Made by a program: the position numbers and the translations under genes | Shown: positions 1 to 5,871 of the stretch, piece by piece | How the letters are laid out: each line of letters starts with the position of its first letter | Numbering within the stretch: position 1 is the first letter of the stretch | Source: Bradymonadales bacterium | GTDB taxonomy: Bacteria > Bdellovibrionota > UBA2394 | Length of the DNA: 42,319 bases | Assembly (NCBI GenBank): GCA_007693605.1 | Contig: REDG01000020.1 | Coordinates: forward strand, 1 to 42,319 | Direction of reading: 5' to 3' | Notes under the pieces: model-generated | The model's input: only the letters and a program-made list of their open reading frames with translations | Databases searched by the model: none | Told to the model about the DNA's origin: nothing

Positions 1-11
1 CTCGGCTGAGG

Positions 12-33
12 GACACTGCTACAGCCCAGTGTC
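12..33. other. Small inverted repeat at the left edge
   Basis: A perfect 7-bp inverted repeat (GACACTG at 12-18 and CAGTGTC at 27-33) with an 8-nt loop lies downstream of the minus-strand SH3 gene that ends at 106. It has no T-run on either side, so it is not a canonical intrinsic terminator. Nothing else is recognisable in bases 1-105. Confidence 0.3.
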
Positions 34-105
34 AGGAATGTCTCCATGAACTACAACTGCGCAAAAAAGTCATAGTGGATGAAATGAGATGCGGACTCCC
101 AACGA

Positions 106-567
106 CTATCTTGGAATCCAAAGAAGAGGTCGGTGGATCCAGACCCGATCGCCTTCAACATCCTCCAGCTCGACCCAGGCGCCTTGCTCTCTGATCAGGC
201 GAAAAGCGACCAGGCGATCGGCTCTCTGGGCGCCCACTTGAGCGTGATTCGTGCCAGGTCCGGCTCTCAAATTGGCGTACTCGTTTTTTACCACTGCACA
301 GCGAAAGTCTCGACTGACCAAATCCTCCCTTACCCAGTGCCTGTTTCCGTCCAGGTCTTCGACCTGATGCCACCTCCCATGTTTTGACACTTCCTTTAGG
401 GGCGTAAAGCGAAAGACCCGGCCGGTTTGCTCATGCTGAGTTCCTGGGGCGGCTCTCAAATTCGCAAAAGAATTCGAAACGCAAAGCGCCGAGACCCCCC
501 CTTCCAGAACAAGGCCGAGCCCCCAAAGGCTGAAGGTCCATGCAAAAAATCGAATCATATCTTTCAT
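106..567 (-). CDS. Secreted protein with two bacterial SH3 domains
   Basis: The 153-residue product has an N-terminal hydrophobic stretch (about residues 4-24) typical of a signal peptide, followed by two SH3b-like modules. Each module opens with the same motif, ANLRAAPGT and ANLRAGPGT, about 60 residues apart. SH3b modules usually bind peptidoglycan or other wall ligands, so a periplasmic location is expected, but no catalytic domain accompanies them. The longer frame begins with TTG at 594. I chose the ATG at 567 because it leads straight into the signal sequence and is preceded by an AAGTGAG-like ribosome site. It is divergent from the antiporter gene at 612. Family assignment is firm; the ligand is unknown. 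Confidence 0.8.
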   Translation of the reverse strand: MKDMIRFFAWTFSLWGLGLVLEGGVSALCVSNSFANLRAAPGTQHEQTGRVFRFTPLKEVSKHGRWHQVEDLDGNRHWVREDLVSRDFRCAVVKNEYANLRAGPGTNHAQVGAQRADRLVAFRLIREQGAWVELEDVEGDRVWIHRPLLWIPR

Positions 568-611
568 TAAACTCACTTTTGAAGTTGTATTCAATTCAAA
601 GAGGTCTCTGA

Positions 612-1682
612 ATGTGGATTGATGTGATAAAAGTTCTCTTGGGACTCGGTCTCCTCAGCATCTCGGCTGAGTATCTCGTCCATTCCTCAGTTAAAATCGC
701 CCAGACTCTCTCCATTCCCAAGCTCCTAATCGGGCTCACTATCGTCTCCTTTGGTACAAGCGCCCCAGAACTTGCCGTCAGCAGTATTGCCGCGCTGCAA
801 GGCAAGGCCGATATGACCTTAGGCAATATCGTCGGAAGCAATTTGTTTAATAGCCTTGTCATTGTGGGACTAACGGCTGCTATCTTTCCGGTCATTGTCA
901 GTCGTCGACTGTTGCGCTTCGATCTTCCTATCGCCTTTGGGGCGAGCCTGCTTGTGGCCTGGATGGCCTATGGCCGTAGCTTTGATCCACTCAAGGGCTG
1001 GATTCTCCTCGGTCTCTTGGCGCTCTATCTTGCAAGCCTCTTTCAGTTTTCAAAAAAACCAAAGCGCCAAGAAAGTCGGGCCATTGCAAAGTCTTGGAGG
1101 GGGTTGAGCCTGCAAGCTCTGATCTTCTTGGTGACTTTGACGGGCTTGATTTTCGGCTCTCAATGGTTTGTGGCCGGCGCCGCTAATCTGGCCCGAGCGG
1201 CCGGTGTAAGTGAACTGATTGTTGGTCTCAGCCTAGTTGCGGTCGGCACGAGCATTCCTGAAGTCGCCACCTCAATCTCAGCGGCCTTCAAGAGAGAGTC
1301 TGGCATCGCCATTGGCAATGCCATTGGAAGTAATATCTTTAACCTTCTGGGAGTTTTGGGAATCTCGGTCATTATCGCCCCTGCGAACCTTCAGGTGAGC
1401 CCTGAACTCTTGAGTCGAGACCTGCCCGTACTTTTGGCTGCTTCTATTCTTATGATTCTCGCTTTTCTCAGTCATCGACGCCTAAGCCAACGAGAAGGCG
1501 TTTTTCTGCTCCTGGCCTACGGCCTTTACGCCGTCAGCTTATACTTTTCGACATTGTCCTCTCATGCGTTGAGCAGTTGGAGCATGAAGCTGATCTACTT
1601 TTTGCTGGCTCCCAGTTTCCTTCTTTTCGTGCTGCTTCGAACTCGACAGAGAATGTCGAATCGCCGAAGATCGTCGGCATGA
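612..1682 (+). CDS. Calcium/sodium:cation antiporter, CaCA family (YrbG-like)
   Basis: The 356-residue integral membrane protein shows the two alpha repeats that define the Ca2+/cation antiporter superfamily. The first contains SFGTSAPELAVS and GNIVGSNLFN (about residues 45-80); the second contains AVGTSIPEVATS and GNAIGSNIFN (about residues 210-245). The acidic residues in these GTS.PE motifs coordinate the cation in the family. About ten membrane segments can be seen, which fits the length of E. coli YrbG-type proteins. A GAGG ribosome site precedes the ATG. The stop overlaps the next start (ATGA at 1679-1682), indicating translational coupling. Whether Ca2+, Na+, K+ or H+ is exchanged cannot be read from the sequence. 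Confidence 0.92.
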   Translation: MWIDVIKVLLGLGLLSISAEYLVHSSVKIAQTLSIPKLLIGLTIVSFGTSAPELAVSSIAALQGKADMTLGNIVGSNLFNSLVIVGLTAAIFPVIVSRRLLRFDLPIAFGASLLVAWMAYGRSFDPLKGWILLGLLALYLASLFQFSKKPKRQESRAIAKSWRGLSLQALIFLVTLTGLIFGSQWFVAGAANLARAAGVSELIVGLSLVAVGTSIPEVATSISAAFKRESGIAIGNAIGSNIFNLLGVLGISVIIAPANLQVSPELLSRDLPVLLAASILMILAFLSHRRLSQREGVFLLLAYGLYAVSLYFSTLSSHALSSWSMKLIYFLLAPSFLLFVLLRTRQRMSNRRRSSA

Positions 1683-2098
1683 GCCCTCAAGACTTCTTTC
1701 GGAATTTTCGCGCGGATCGCCTTGATCTAGTGGAAGCCTTTTATGATCCCAAGATTCATTTTGTTGATCCTCTGGGGGAGCATCACGGCGTGGAGGCCAT
1801 GAAGTCTTACTACTCTCGACTCTATGAAAATCTGAAAGAAATCGAGTTTGAGTTTCAGGACGAATGGACGAAAGACTTTGAGTCTCTCCTATTCTGGCGG
1901 ATGAGAGTCATCCATCCGCGCTTGAATCGAGGCAAAGAGGTCTCTTTAGAAGGCCTCTCTCACTTTCGGTTCTCGCGCGAATCAAAGCTCTGCTTGTATC
2001 ATCGAGATTATTTTGACGCCGGAGCCTTTCTGTACGAGCAGCTCCCAATCTTGGGGGGCATCATTCGAAAGCTAAAGCAAGTAGCCCGAGGTCAATAG
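1679..2098 (+). CDS. NTF2-like (SnoaL-type) protein
   Basis: The 139-residue soluble protein has the order typical of small NTF2/SnoaL-fold proteins: an N-terminal helix with FYDP..HFVDPLGEHHG, then a helix, then beta strands with FEFQDEW and SHFRFS. A longer frame starts with TTG at 1577 but runs inside the antiporter gene. The ATG at 1679 overlaps the antiporter stop as ATGA and gives a normal-length domain. NTF2-like proteins are binding or isomerase scaffolds of very varied function, so no reaction is proposed. Coupling to an antiporter is an observation only. Fold call is fairly good; function is unknown. Confidence 0.75.
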   Translation: MSPQDFFRNFRADRLDLVEAFYDPKIHFVDPLGEHHGVEAMKSYYSRLYENLKEIEFEFQDEWTKDFESLLFWRMRVIHPRLNRGKEVSLEGLSHFRFSRESKLCLYHRDYFDAGAFLYEQLPILGGIIRKLKQVARGQ

Positions 2099-2120
2099 TG
2101 GTCCACTAGTATTCGAGCCT

Positions 2121-3434
2121 CTAGGAGTTCTTGAGCGAAACTTGTCTCGGAACTTGAGTCCGCACTCGAGTTCCTTGTGCAACTTGGCTTTCGATTTTGA
2201 TTTTGCCGCCATGAGCTTCAACGACTAGGCGACACAGATAAAGTCCGAGCCCGTAGCCACCGGTATGTCGTCGCCTCGAAGCGTCGGTTCGATAGAAAGC
2301 CTCTGTAAGGTGCGGAATATGCTCTGAAGATACGCCCTGACCGTAGTCCCTCACTTCAAAGGAAACGAGATCGGGAGTCTCTTCAAGTCGAAGTTGAACC
2401 GCTCGCTCTGACTTCCCCGAATGGGTCAGGGCGTTCTCGATCAAATTCTTCCAAACCAACTTCATTCGAGTGATATCGCACGTCCAATCGAGACTCGATT
2501 CTTGGCAGTGAATCTCTAGACGATCCTTTTGAGCCTCGAATTTATCTTCCACGATCTGAAGTAGAATGTCCGAAGCTCGACACCGCTCCAGGTTGAGCTG
2601 AAAGTGTCGCGACCCCATATTCTCTGCCTCTAAAATTTCTTCTGTGAGCTTGCCCATTTCTTTCAGGTCCGCCACCAAGGCGTCTTTCACGCTTCGGTCT
2701 TTAATGAATTCAGCAGAGACAAGAGCCCTGGTCAAAGGAGTGCGCACCTCATGGCTGATCGCCAACAGAAGCTGCCTCTTCGATTCCAAAAGCTTCTCAA
2801 TTCGCGATCCCATCTCATTGATCTCGACGGCCAGCTCTCCTAGCTCATCTCCCTTGATCTCGGGAAGTCGCGTCTGAAAATCACCCCGACCCATTCGAAT
2901 CGCACCCTCACGAATCCAACTGAGAGGCTTTAAGGTTCTTGAGACAGCCTGATAACTAAAAAGCAAAATCAAAAACGCTAAAACTCCAGCGACGATCAAC
3001 CGCCAGGCTCTCCACTCGAACTCGTTCACCTTCGGAATCTCAAAAACAAAAGTGAATGGCCCTCGGGTAAAGAAGATAAAGTAGGCCGTTTTGGTGGTGA
3101 CCGTTGAGGGCTGCACCAGAGCCTGTCTTGCTCTCTCGGGAATTGGCATGTCCGCGTTCGTCTTCCAAGATATCTCCCCATGAAAAATAGCGATATTGAT
3201 CCGAACCCGATCACTAATCTCTTGTGCACGAGTCAAATTGGGGGGGCTTCCAATATCACTGGCCAAGTACTCTGCATAACGAGACAAGTTGTCCATGACT
3301 GGCCGATCTGGATCTTTCGATCGAGACAGCTCAATCAAGCCATAGGCCACAAGGGCGAGAGAGCCCATGCTCATCAGAAAGATCGTGAGAAGCTTTGCAA
3401 AGAGAGACTGAAATATTCGAGAACGATTTGTCAT
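2121..3434 (-). CDS. Sensor histidine kinase, CpxA/EnvZ type
   Basis: The 437-residue kinase has a membrane helix at about 15-35, a periplasmic sensor loop of about 108 residues, a second helix at about 145-163, a HAMP linker to about 217, and a dimerisation domain with H-box AISHEVRTPLTRA (phospho-acceptor His228). The C-terminal ATPase domain has N-box WKNLIENALTHSG, G1 DYGQGV and G2 GGYGLGLYL. It is the natural partner of the OmpR-family regulator just upstream, whose stop is 6 nt away. A TTG at 3440 is also in frame; the ATG at 3434 is preferred. The gene order regulator-kinase and the architecture resemble CpxRA, but the sensed signal is unknown. Confidence 0.93.
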   Translation of the reverse strand: MTNRSRIFQSLFAKLLTIFLMSMGSLALVAYGLIELSRSKDPDRPVMDNLSRYAEYLASDIGSPPNLTRAQEISDRVRINIAIFHGEISWKTNADMPIPERARQALVQPSTVTTKTAYFIFFTRGPFTFVFEIPKVNEFEWRAWRLIVAGVLAFLILLFSYQAVSRTLKPLSWIREGAIRMGRGDFQTRLPEIKGDELGELAVEINEMGSRIEKLLESKRQLLLAISHEVRTPLTRALVSAEFIKDRSVKDALVADLKEMGKLTEEILEAENMGSRHFQLNLERCRASDILLQIVEDKFEAQKDRLEIHCQESSLDWTCDITRMKLVWKNLIENALTHSGKSERAVQLRLEETPDLVSFEVRDYGQGVSSEHIPHLTEAFYRTDASRRRHTGGYGLGLYLCRLVVEAHGGKIKIESQVAQGTRVRTQVPRQVSLKNS

Positions 3435-3440
3435 TTTCAA

Positions 3441-4121
3441 CTAGGGCAAGAAACTGTAGCCAGTTCCCCAGACGGTTTTGATCACTTCTCTCTTAAGACC
3501 TGCCTGTTTTAGCTTCTGTCGAATTCGACTGATCATAATGTCAATCGATCGACTATAGACATCGGCCTCTACTCCCCGCAGGGCATTTTGAATCTCATCT
3601 CGAGAGAAGTTCTTCGAAGGATTCGTCGCCAGCACTTCAAAGATTTGATACTCGGTCGTCGTCATTTCAACTTCTGTCTCTTCAACAAAAAGTTTTCTTC
3701 GGTTTCTGTCGAGTCTAAGGCCGGAAAACTCAAGAAGATCTTTGGTTTGGGTTCGAAATGACCGCATGCGTCGATGCAGTCTCTCAATGCGAGCGACCAG
3801 CTCTCTCGGCTCAAAGGGCTTTGAAACATAATCGTCAGCGCCAATTTCTAAACCCACCACTCGATCCGCCAGCTCCCCGCGAGCGGTCAACATAATGATG
3901 GGAACTTGGCTCTTCTCTCGAATCATTCGACAGACTTCAAAGCCATCTCGCTCAGGCAACATCACATCCAGAAGTACAAAATCATAGGCCTTTTCTTTTA
4001 GCTTTTTTAAACCATGATCGGGATGTTCCGCCGTTTCGAGCTGAATGTCATAACGGCCAAAGTACTCGGTCAACAGGCTGCCAAGTCTCTCATCATCATC
4101 AATCAACAAAACTTGAATCAT
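3441..4121 (-). CDS. OmpR-family response regulator (CpxR-like)
   Basis: The 226-residue regulator has a receiver domain with acidic cluster D8-D10, phospho-acceptor D52 (LLDVMLPERDG), T79 and K101 (VSKPFE), followed by a winged-helix DNA-binding domain (about 130-225) ending in IKTVWGTGYSF, the classic OmpR-family C-terminus. An in-frame GTG lies at 4133, but the ATG at 4121 has a GGGAG ribosome site 5 nt upstream. It is co-transcribed with the downstream kinase. Three GTAAA-type boxes at 4185-4209 match the half-site spacing known for CpxR, suggesting autoregulation. Assignment as CpxR-like rests on family, partner and operator; orthology is inference. Confidence 0.93.
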   Translation of the reverse strand: MIQVLLIDDDERLGSLLTEYFGRYDIQLETAEHPDHGLKKLKEKAYDFVLLDVMLPERDGFEVCRMIREKSQVPIIMLTARGELADRVVGLEIGADDYVSKPFEPRELVARIERLHRRMRSFRTQTKDLLEFSGLRLDRNRRKLFVEETEVEMTTTEYQIFEVLATNPSKNFSRDEIQNALRGVEADVYSRSIDIMISRIRQKLKQAGLKREVIKTVWGTGYSFLP

Positions 4122-4184
4122 TCGAACTCCCACAATCTCTTTCCTAAACTTCAGGCTCTAGAGCTTCAAGCGTCCTGAGCCCAA

Positions 4185-4209
4185 TTTACAAACTGTTACA
4201 GAGTTTTAC
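4185..4209 (-). promoter_or_regulatory. Triple GTAAA direct repeat, probable CpxR-type operator
   Basis: On the minus strand the sequence contains GTAAA, GTAAC and GTAAA, each followed by a 5-nt spacer. The plus-strand TTTAC/GTTAC units are at 4185-4189, 4195-4199 and 4205-4209, an exact 10-bp period. The known CpxR box is two GTAAA half-sites about 5 nt apart. The site lies 64-88 bp upstream of the CpxR-like start codon, a sensible place for autoregulation. Confidence 0.6.
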
Positions 4210-4229
4210 CTCTGCGAAAGGACTTTCTT

Positions 4230-4403
4230 TCTTAAAATCCTTAAGCTGTCTTTAACAAGCAAGGATTTAAGACTCCTTCACTCCCACACCGCCGAGTCCG
4301 ACGGGCTCGGCAAAGGATCCCCCTCCCACTCATCGTCATCCTTACCTCCCTGAAACACACCCAGGGTGGGGGATCCTTTTCTGGGGGAGTGGCGCTAAGC
4401 GCC
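4230..4403. other. Intergenic region with nested inverted repeats
   Basis: Several strong pairings fall between the histidine-box gene and the regulator. A 12-13-nt arm pair (4230-4242 with 4261-4272, one bulge) is first. CACTCCC (4279-4285) can pair with GGGAGTG (4385-4391). GCCGAG (4291-4296) pairs with CTCGGC (4306-4311). AAAGGATCCCCC (4312-4323) pairs with GGGGGATCCTTT (4368-4379). GGCGC/GCGCC closes a 3-nt loop at 4391-4403. On the plus strand the 12-bp stem is followed by TTTT, so part of it could also terminate antisense transcription. It may be a structured leader RNA for the minus-strand operon. Confidence 0.45.
4241..4339 (-). CDS. Possible 32-residue leader peptide, Arg/Cys-rich
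   Basis: A short ORF begins at an ATG (4339), with a second ATG two codons later, and ends at TAA at 4241. It is preceded 5-6 nt upstream by a very good ribosome site, GGGAGG, which lies in the loop of the 12-bp inverted repeat. The product (starting MTMSGRGILCRARRTRRCG) is basic, with five arginines in ten residues and three cysteines overall. It sits 120 nt upstream of the CpxR-like start, inside the structured leader. It may be an attenuation peptide, a small membrane-active protein, or chance. I know no homologue. The ribosome site is the main evidence; coding is unproven. Confidence 0.35.
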   Translation of the reverse strand: MTMSGRGILCRARRTRRCGSEGVLNPCLLKTA

Positions 4404-4413
4404 CATCTCTCTG

Positions 4414-4441
4414 CTAGTCTGGCACTTCCGTCTCCCGACCC
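4414..4441. repeat. 28-bp copy of the repeat found at 40738-40765
   Basis: These 28 bases (beginning CTAGTCTGGCACTTCC) are identical to the right arm of the large inverted repeat at 40692-40766, 36 kb away. Here the matching left arm is absent. Read on the minus strand, the copy provides the last eight sense codons (GRETEVPD) and the TAG stop of the adjacent gene. Confidence 0.8.
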
Positions 4442-4746
4442 TCAAAATGCTCATCGATTCTTTGGTTTAGAAGACTGGCCCGATCTTGCAACTCGGACAC
4501 CAGCTTCAAAGTCTTTGCGGAGGAGACCCCTTCGCTCTCTAAAGTCTTCTGAAGGAGGTTGAGCCCAAGGCTAATGACCGCCAGGGGGCCCTTTAAATTG
4601 TGTATCTGCTGACTGAAATCATCCGATCGACTCACAGCCCGTCTGACCTCCTTTAGCTCTGGTTCTAGATCCAGATCGAGACTTGAGGAGGCTACCCCAA
4701 CCAAACAGAAGATCAAGTGAAAGCGCATCCCTAAAAGCTTGCTCAT
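4414..4746 (-). CDS. Histidine-box-only (DHp-like) protein without kinase domain
   Basis: The 110-residue protein has a hydrophobic N-terminus (about 7-22) and then a helical region with QIHNLKGPLAVISLGLNLL, which resembles the H-box of histidine kinase dimerisation domains (the usual pattern is H.LK.PL..I). A second helix of normal DHp length follows and the protein stops; there is no ATP-binding domain. It could be a phosphotransfer protein that depends on another kinase, a Spo0B-like intermediate, or the remnant of a kinase cut short. The last eight residues come from a repeat element that also occurs at 40738, which favours truncation by the repeat. It is divergent from a LuxR-type regulator, a plausible partner. 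Confidence 0.6.
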   Translation of the reverse strand: MSKLLGMRFHLIFCLVGVASSSLDLDLEPELKEVRRAVSRSDDFSQQIHNLKGPLAVISLGLNLLQKTLESEGVSSAKTLKLVSELQDRASLLNQRIDEHFEGRETEVPD

Positions 4747-4823
4747 TCCAATACCTTACTTAAGTCAGGGCCTGGCCCGAATTGCCCATTGGCAGAATGG
4801 CTGATTCGAAGTAAGGCTCCGGC

Positions 4824-5450
4824 ATGGTGAAATTTAAAAGCATGGAATCTGAATATTTTCCCTTACGAGGAAAGGTCTTGGTGGTCGAGGATGACTCGAT
4901 TGTCGGCAAGTGGATCTCGACTCAACTTAAAGCCAAAGATCTCGAAGTCACTTGGGTTTCGACCCTAGAGGCGGCTCGAGCAGAATTGGAAAAAGATAGC
5001 TACCACGCACTGATTGTTGACATCTATCTTTCTAAGTCTGGGCGCCGCGAGGGGCTTGAGCTGGTTCGAGAGGTCGAGGAGAAAGGGATTCCCGTTCTTG
5101 TGATGAGCTCTCACGCCGACTTGAAGATCGCAAAAGAGGCTCTTAACCGAGGAGCGGTAGGCCTTCTTGAAAAGCCCTTTGAAGCAGAAGAACTCGTGAA
5201 AGCCCTAAACAAAGCATGGCTTGAGCCCAAGGGCTTGGGGGCTGCGGTGGATCGCTTCTTAGACGCCCATCAGTTGACCCCAAAAGAAAGAGAGATTACA
5301 CGGCTCCTTCTCAAAGGCCTTTCGAACAAAGAGATTGCCAATGTTGCGGATACGACAGAGCCCACGGTTAAGTTCTATGTATCCACGATCTACGACAAAT
5401 GTGCCGTAAAATCACGCACGGAACTTTTCAACACGATCTTTCCGACATAA
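4824..5450 (+). CDS. NarL/FixJ-family response regulator
   Basis: The 208-residue protein has a receiver domain (about 16-130) with acidic residues E22/D23/D24, phospho-acceptor D66 (LIVDIYLS), S95/S96 and K117 (LLEKPFE). A LuxR-type helix-turn-helix follows at about 150-205 (LTPKEREITRLLLKGLSNKEIA). All phosphorylation residues are present. The receiver has a short insertion after D66 (KSGRREG). It is divergent from the histidine-box-only protein (77 bp between starts), and no full kinase is adjacent on the same strand. The ATG at 4824 has a TAAGG-type ribosome site; a second ATG six codons on is possible. The partner kinase is unknown. Confidence 0.92.
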   Translation: MVKFKSMESEYFPLRGKVLVVEDDSIVGKWISTQLKAKDLEVTWVSTLEAARAELEKDSYHALIVDIYLSKSGRREGLELVREVEEKGIPVLVMSSHADLKIAKEALNRGAVGLLEKPFEAEELVKALNKAWLEPKGLGAAVDRFLDAHQLTPKEREITRLLLKGLSNKEIANVADTTEPTVKFYVSTIYDKCAVKSRTELFNTIFPT

Positions 5451-5466
5451 ACAAAGGCAAATTACA

Positions 5467-5871
5467 TCAAAAGCGACTGTCACCCGAGTAGTACTCCGCA
5501 AGCTTCAACTGCATTTGATTGGCCAAATTCTCCACATCGATGGGTTTTGGGAAAAAGAACTCCCGCTTGGTGGCGTCCACTCGAAACTCTGATCGACGGT
5601 CAGCCGACAAGACAAAAACAGGAATATCGGCAACCCTTTCCGAGTGAAGAAGTTGCTTCTCTCGAAACTCCCAACCGTTCATATCGGGCATCATGATATC
5701 CAATAAAATCATATGAGGAAGCTCATCTTCGTCTAACTTTCTCAAGGCCTCTCGACCCGAACTCACCCACACCACCTCATAGCCTTCAAACATGAGTAGC
5801 TCTTCCATCGGCTCGCCGATGCCAGGATCATCTTCAACCAGAAGAATTCGCCACTTTGATTTCTCTCTCAT
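5467..5871 (-). CDS. Single-domain response regulator (REC only)
   Basis: The 134-residue protein is one receiver domain with acidic pair E13-D14-D15, phospho-acceptor D58 (LLDIMMPDMNGWEF), S89 and K109 (FFPKPID), and no output domain. Its start overlaps the 3' end of the upstream kinase gene by 38 nt. The start at 5871 has a GGGAG ribosome site 8 nt upstream, inside the kinase frame. Expression is therefore coupled to the kinase, and the kinase is its probable phosphodonor. Stand-alone receivers act on flagellar motors, as phosphate sinks, or in relays. The output here cannot be determined. Confidence 0.92.
   Translation of the reverse strand: MREKSKWRILLVEDDPGIGEPMEELLMFEGYEVVWVSSGREALRKLDEDELPHMILLDIMMPDMNGWEFREKQLLHSERVADIPVFVLSADRRSEFRVDATKREFFFPKPIDVENLANQMQLKLAEYYSGDSRF

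Noticed and set aside
1577..1678. Upstream TTG extension of the NTF2-like gene
   Set aside because: It would add 34 residues translated from inside the antiporter gene; the ATGA overlap gives a normal start.
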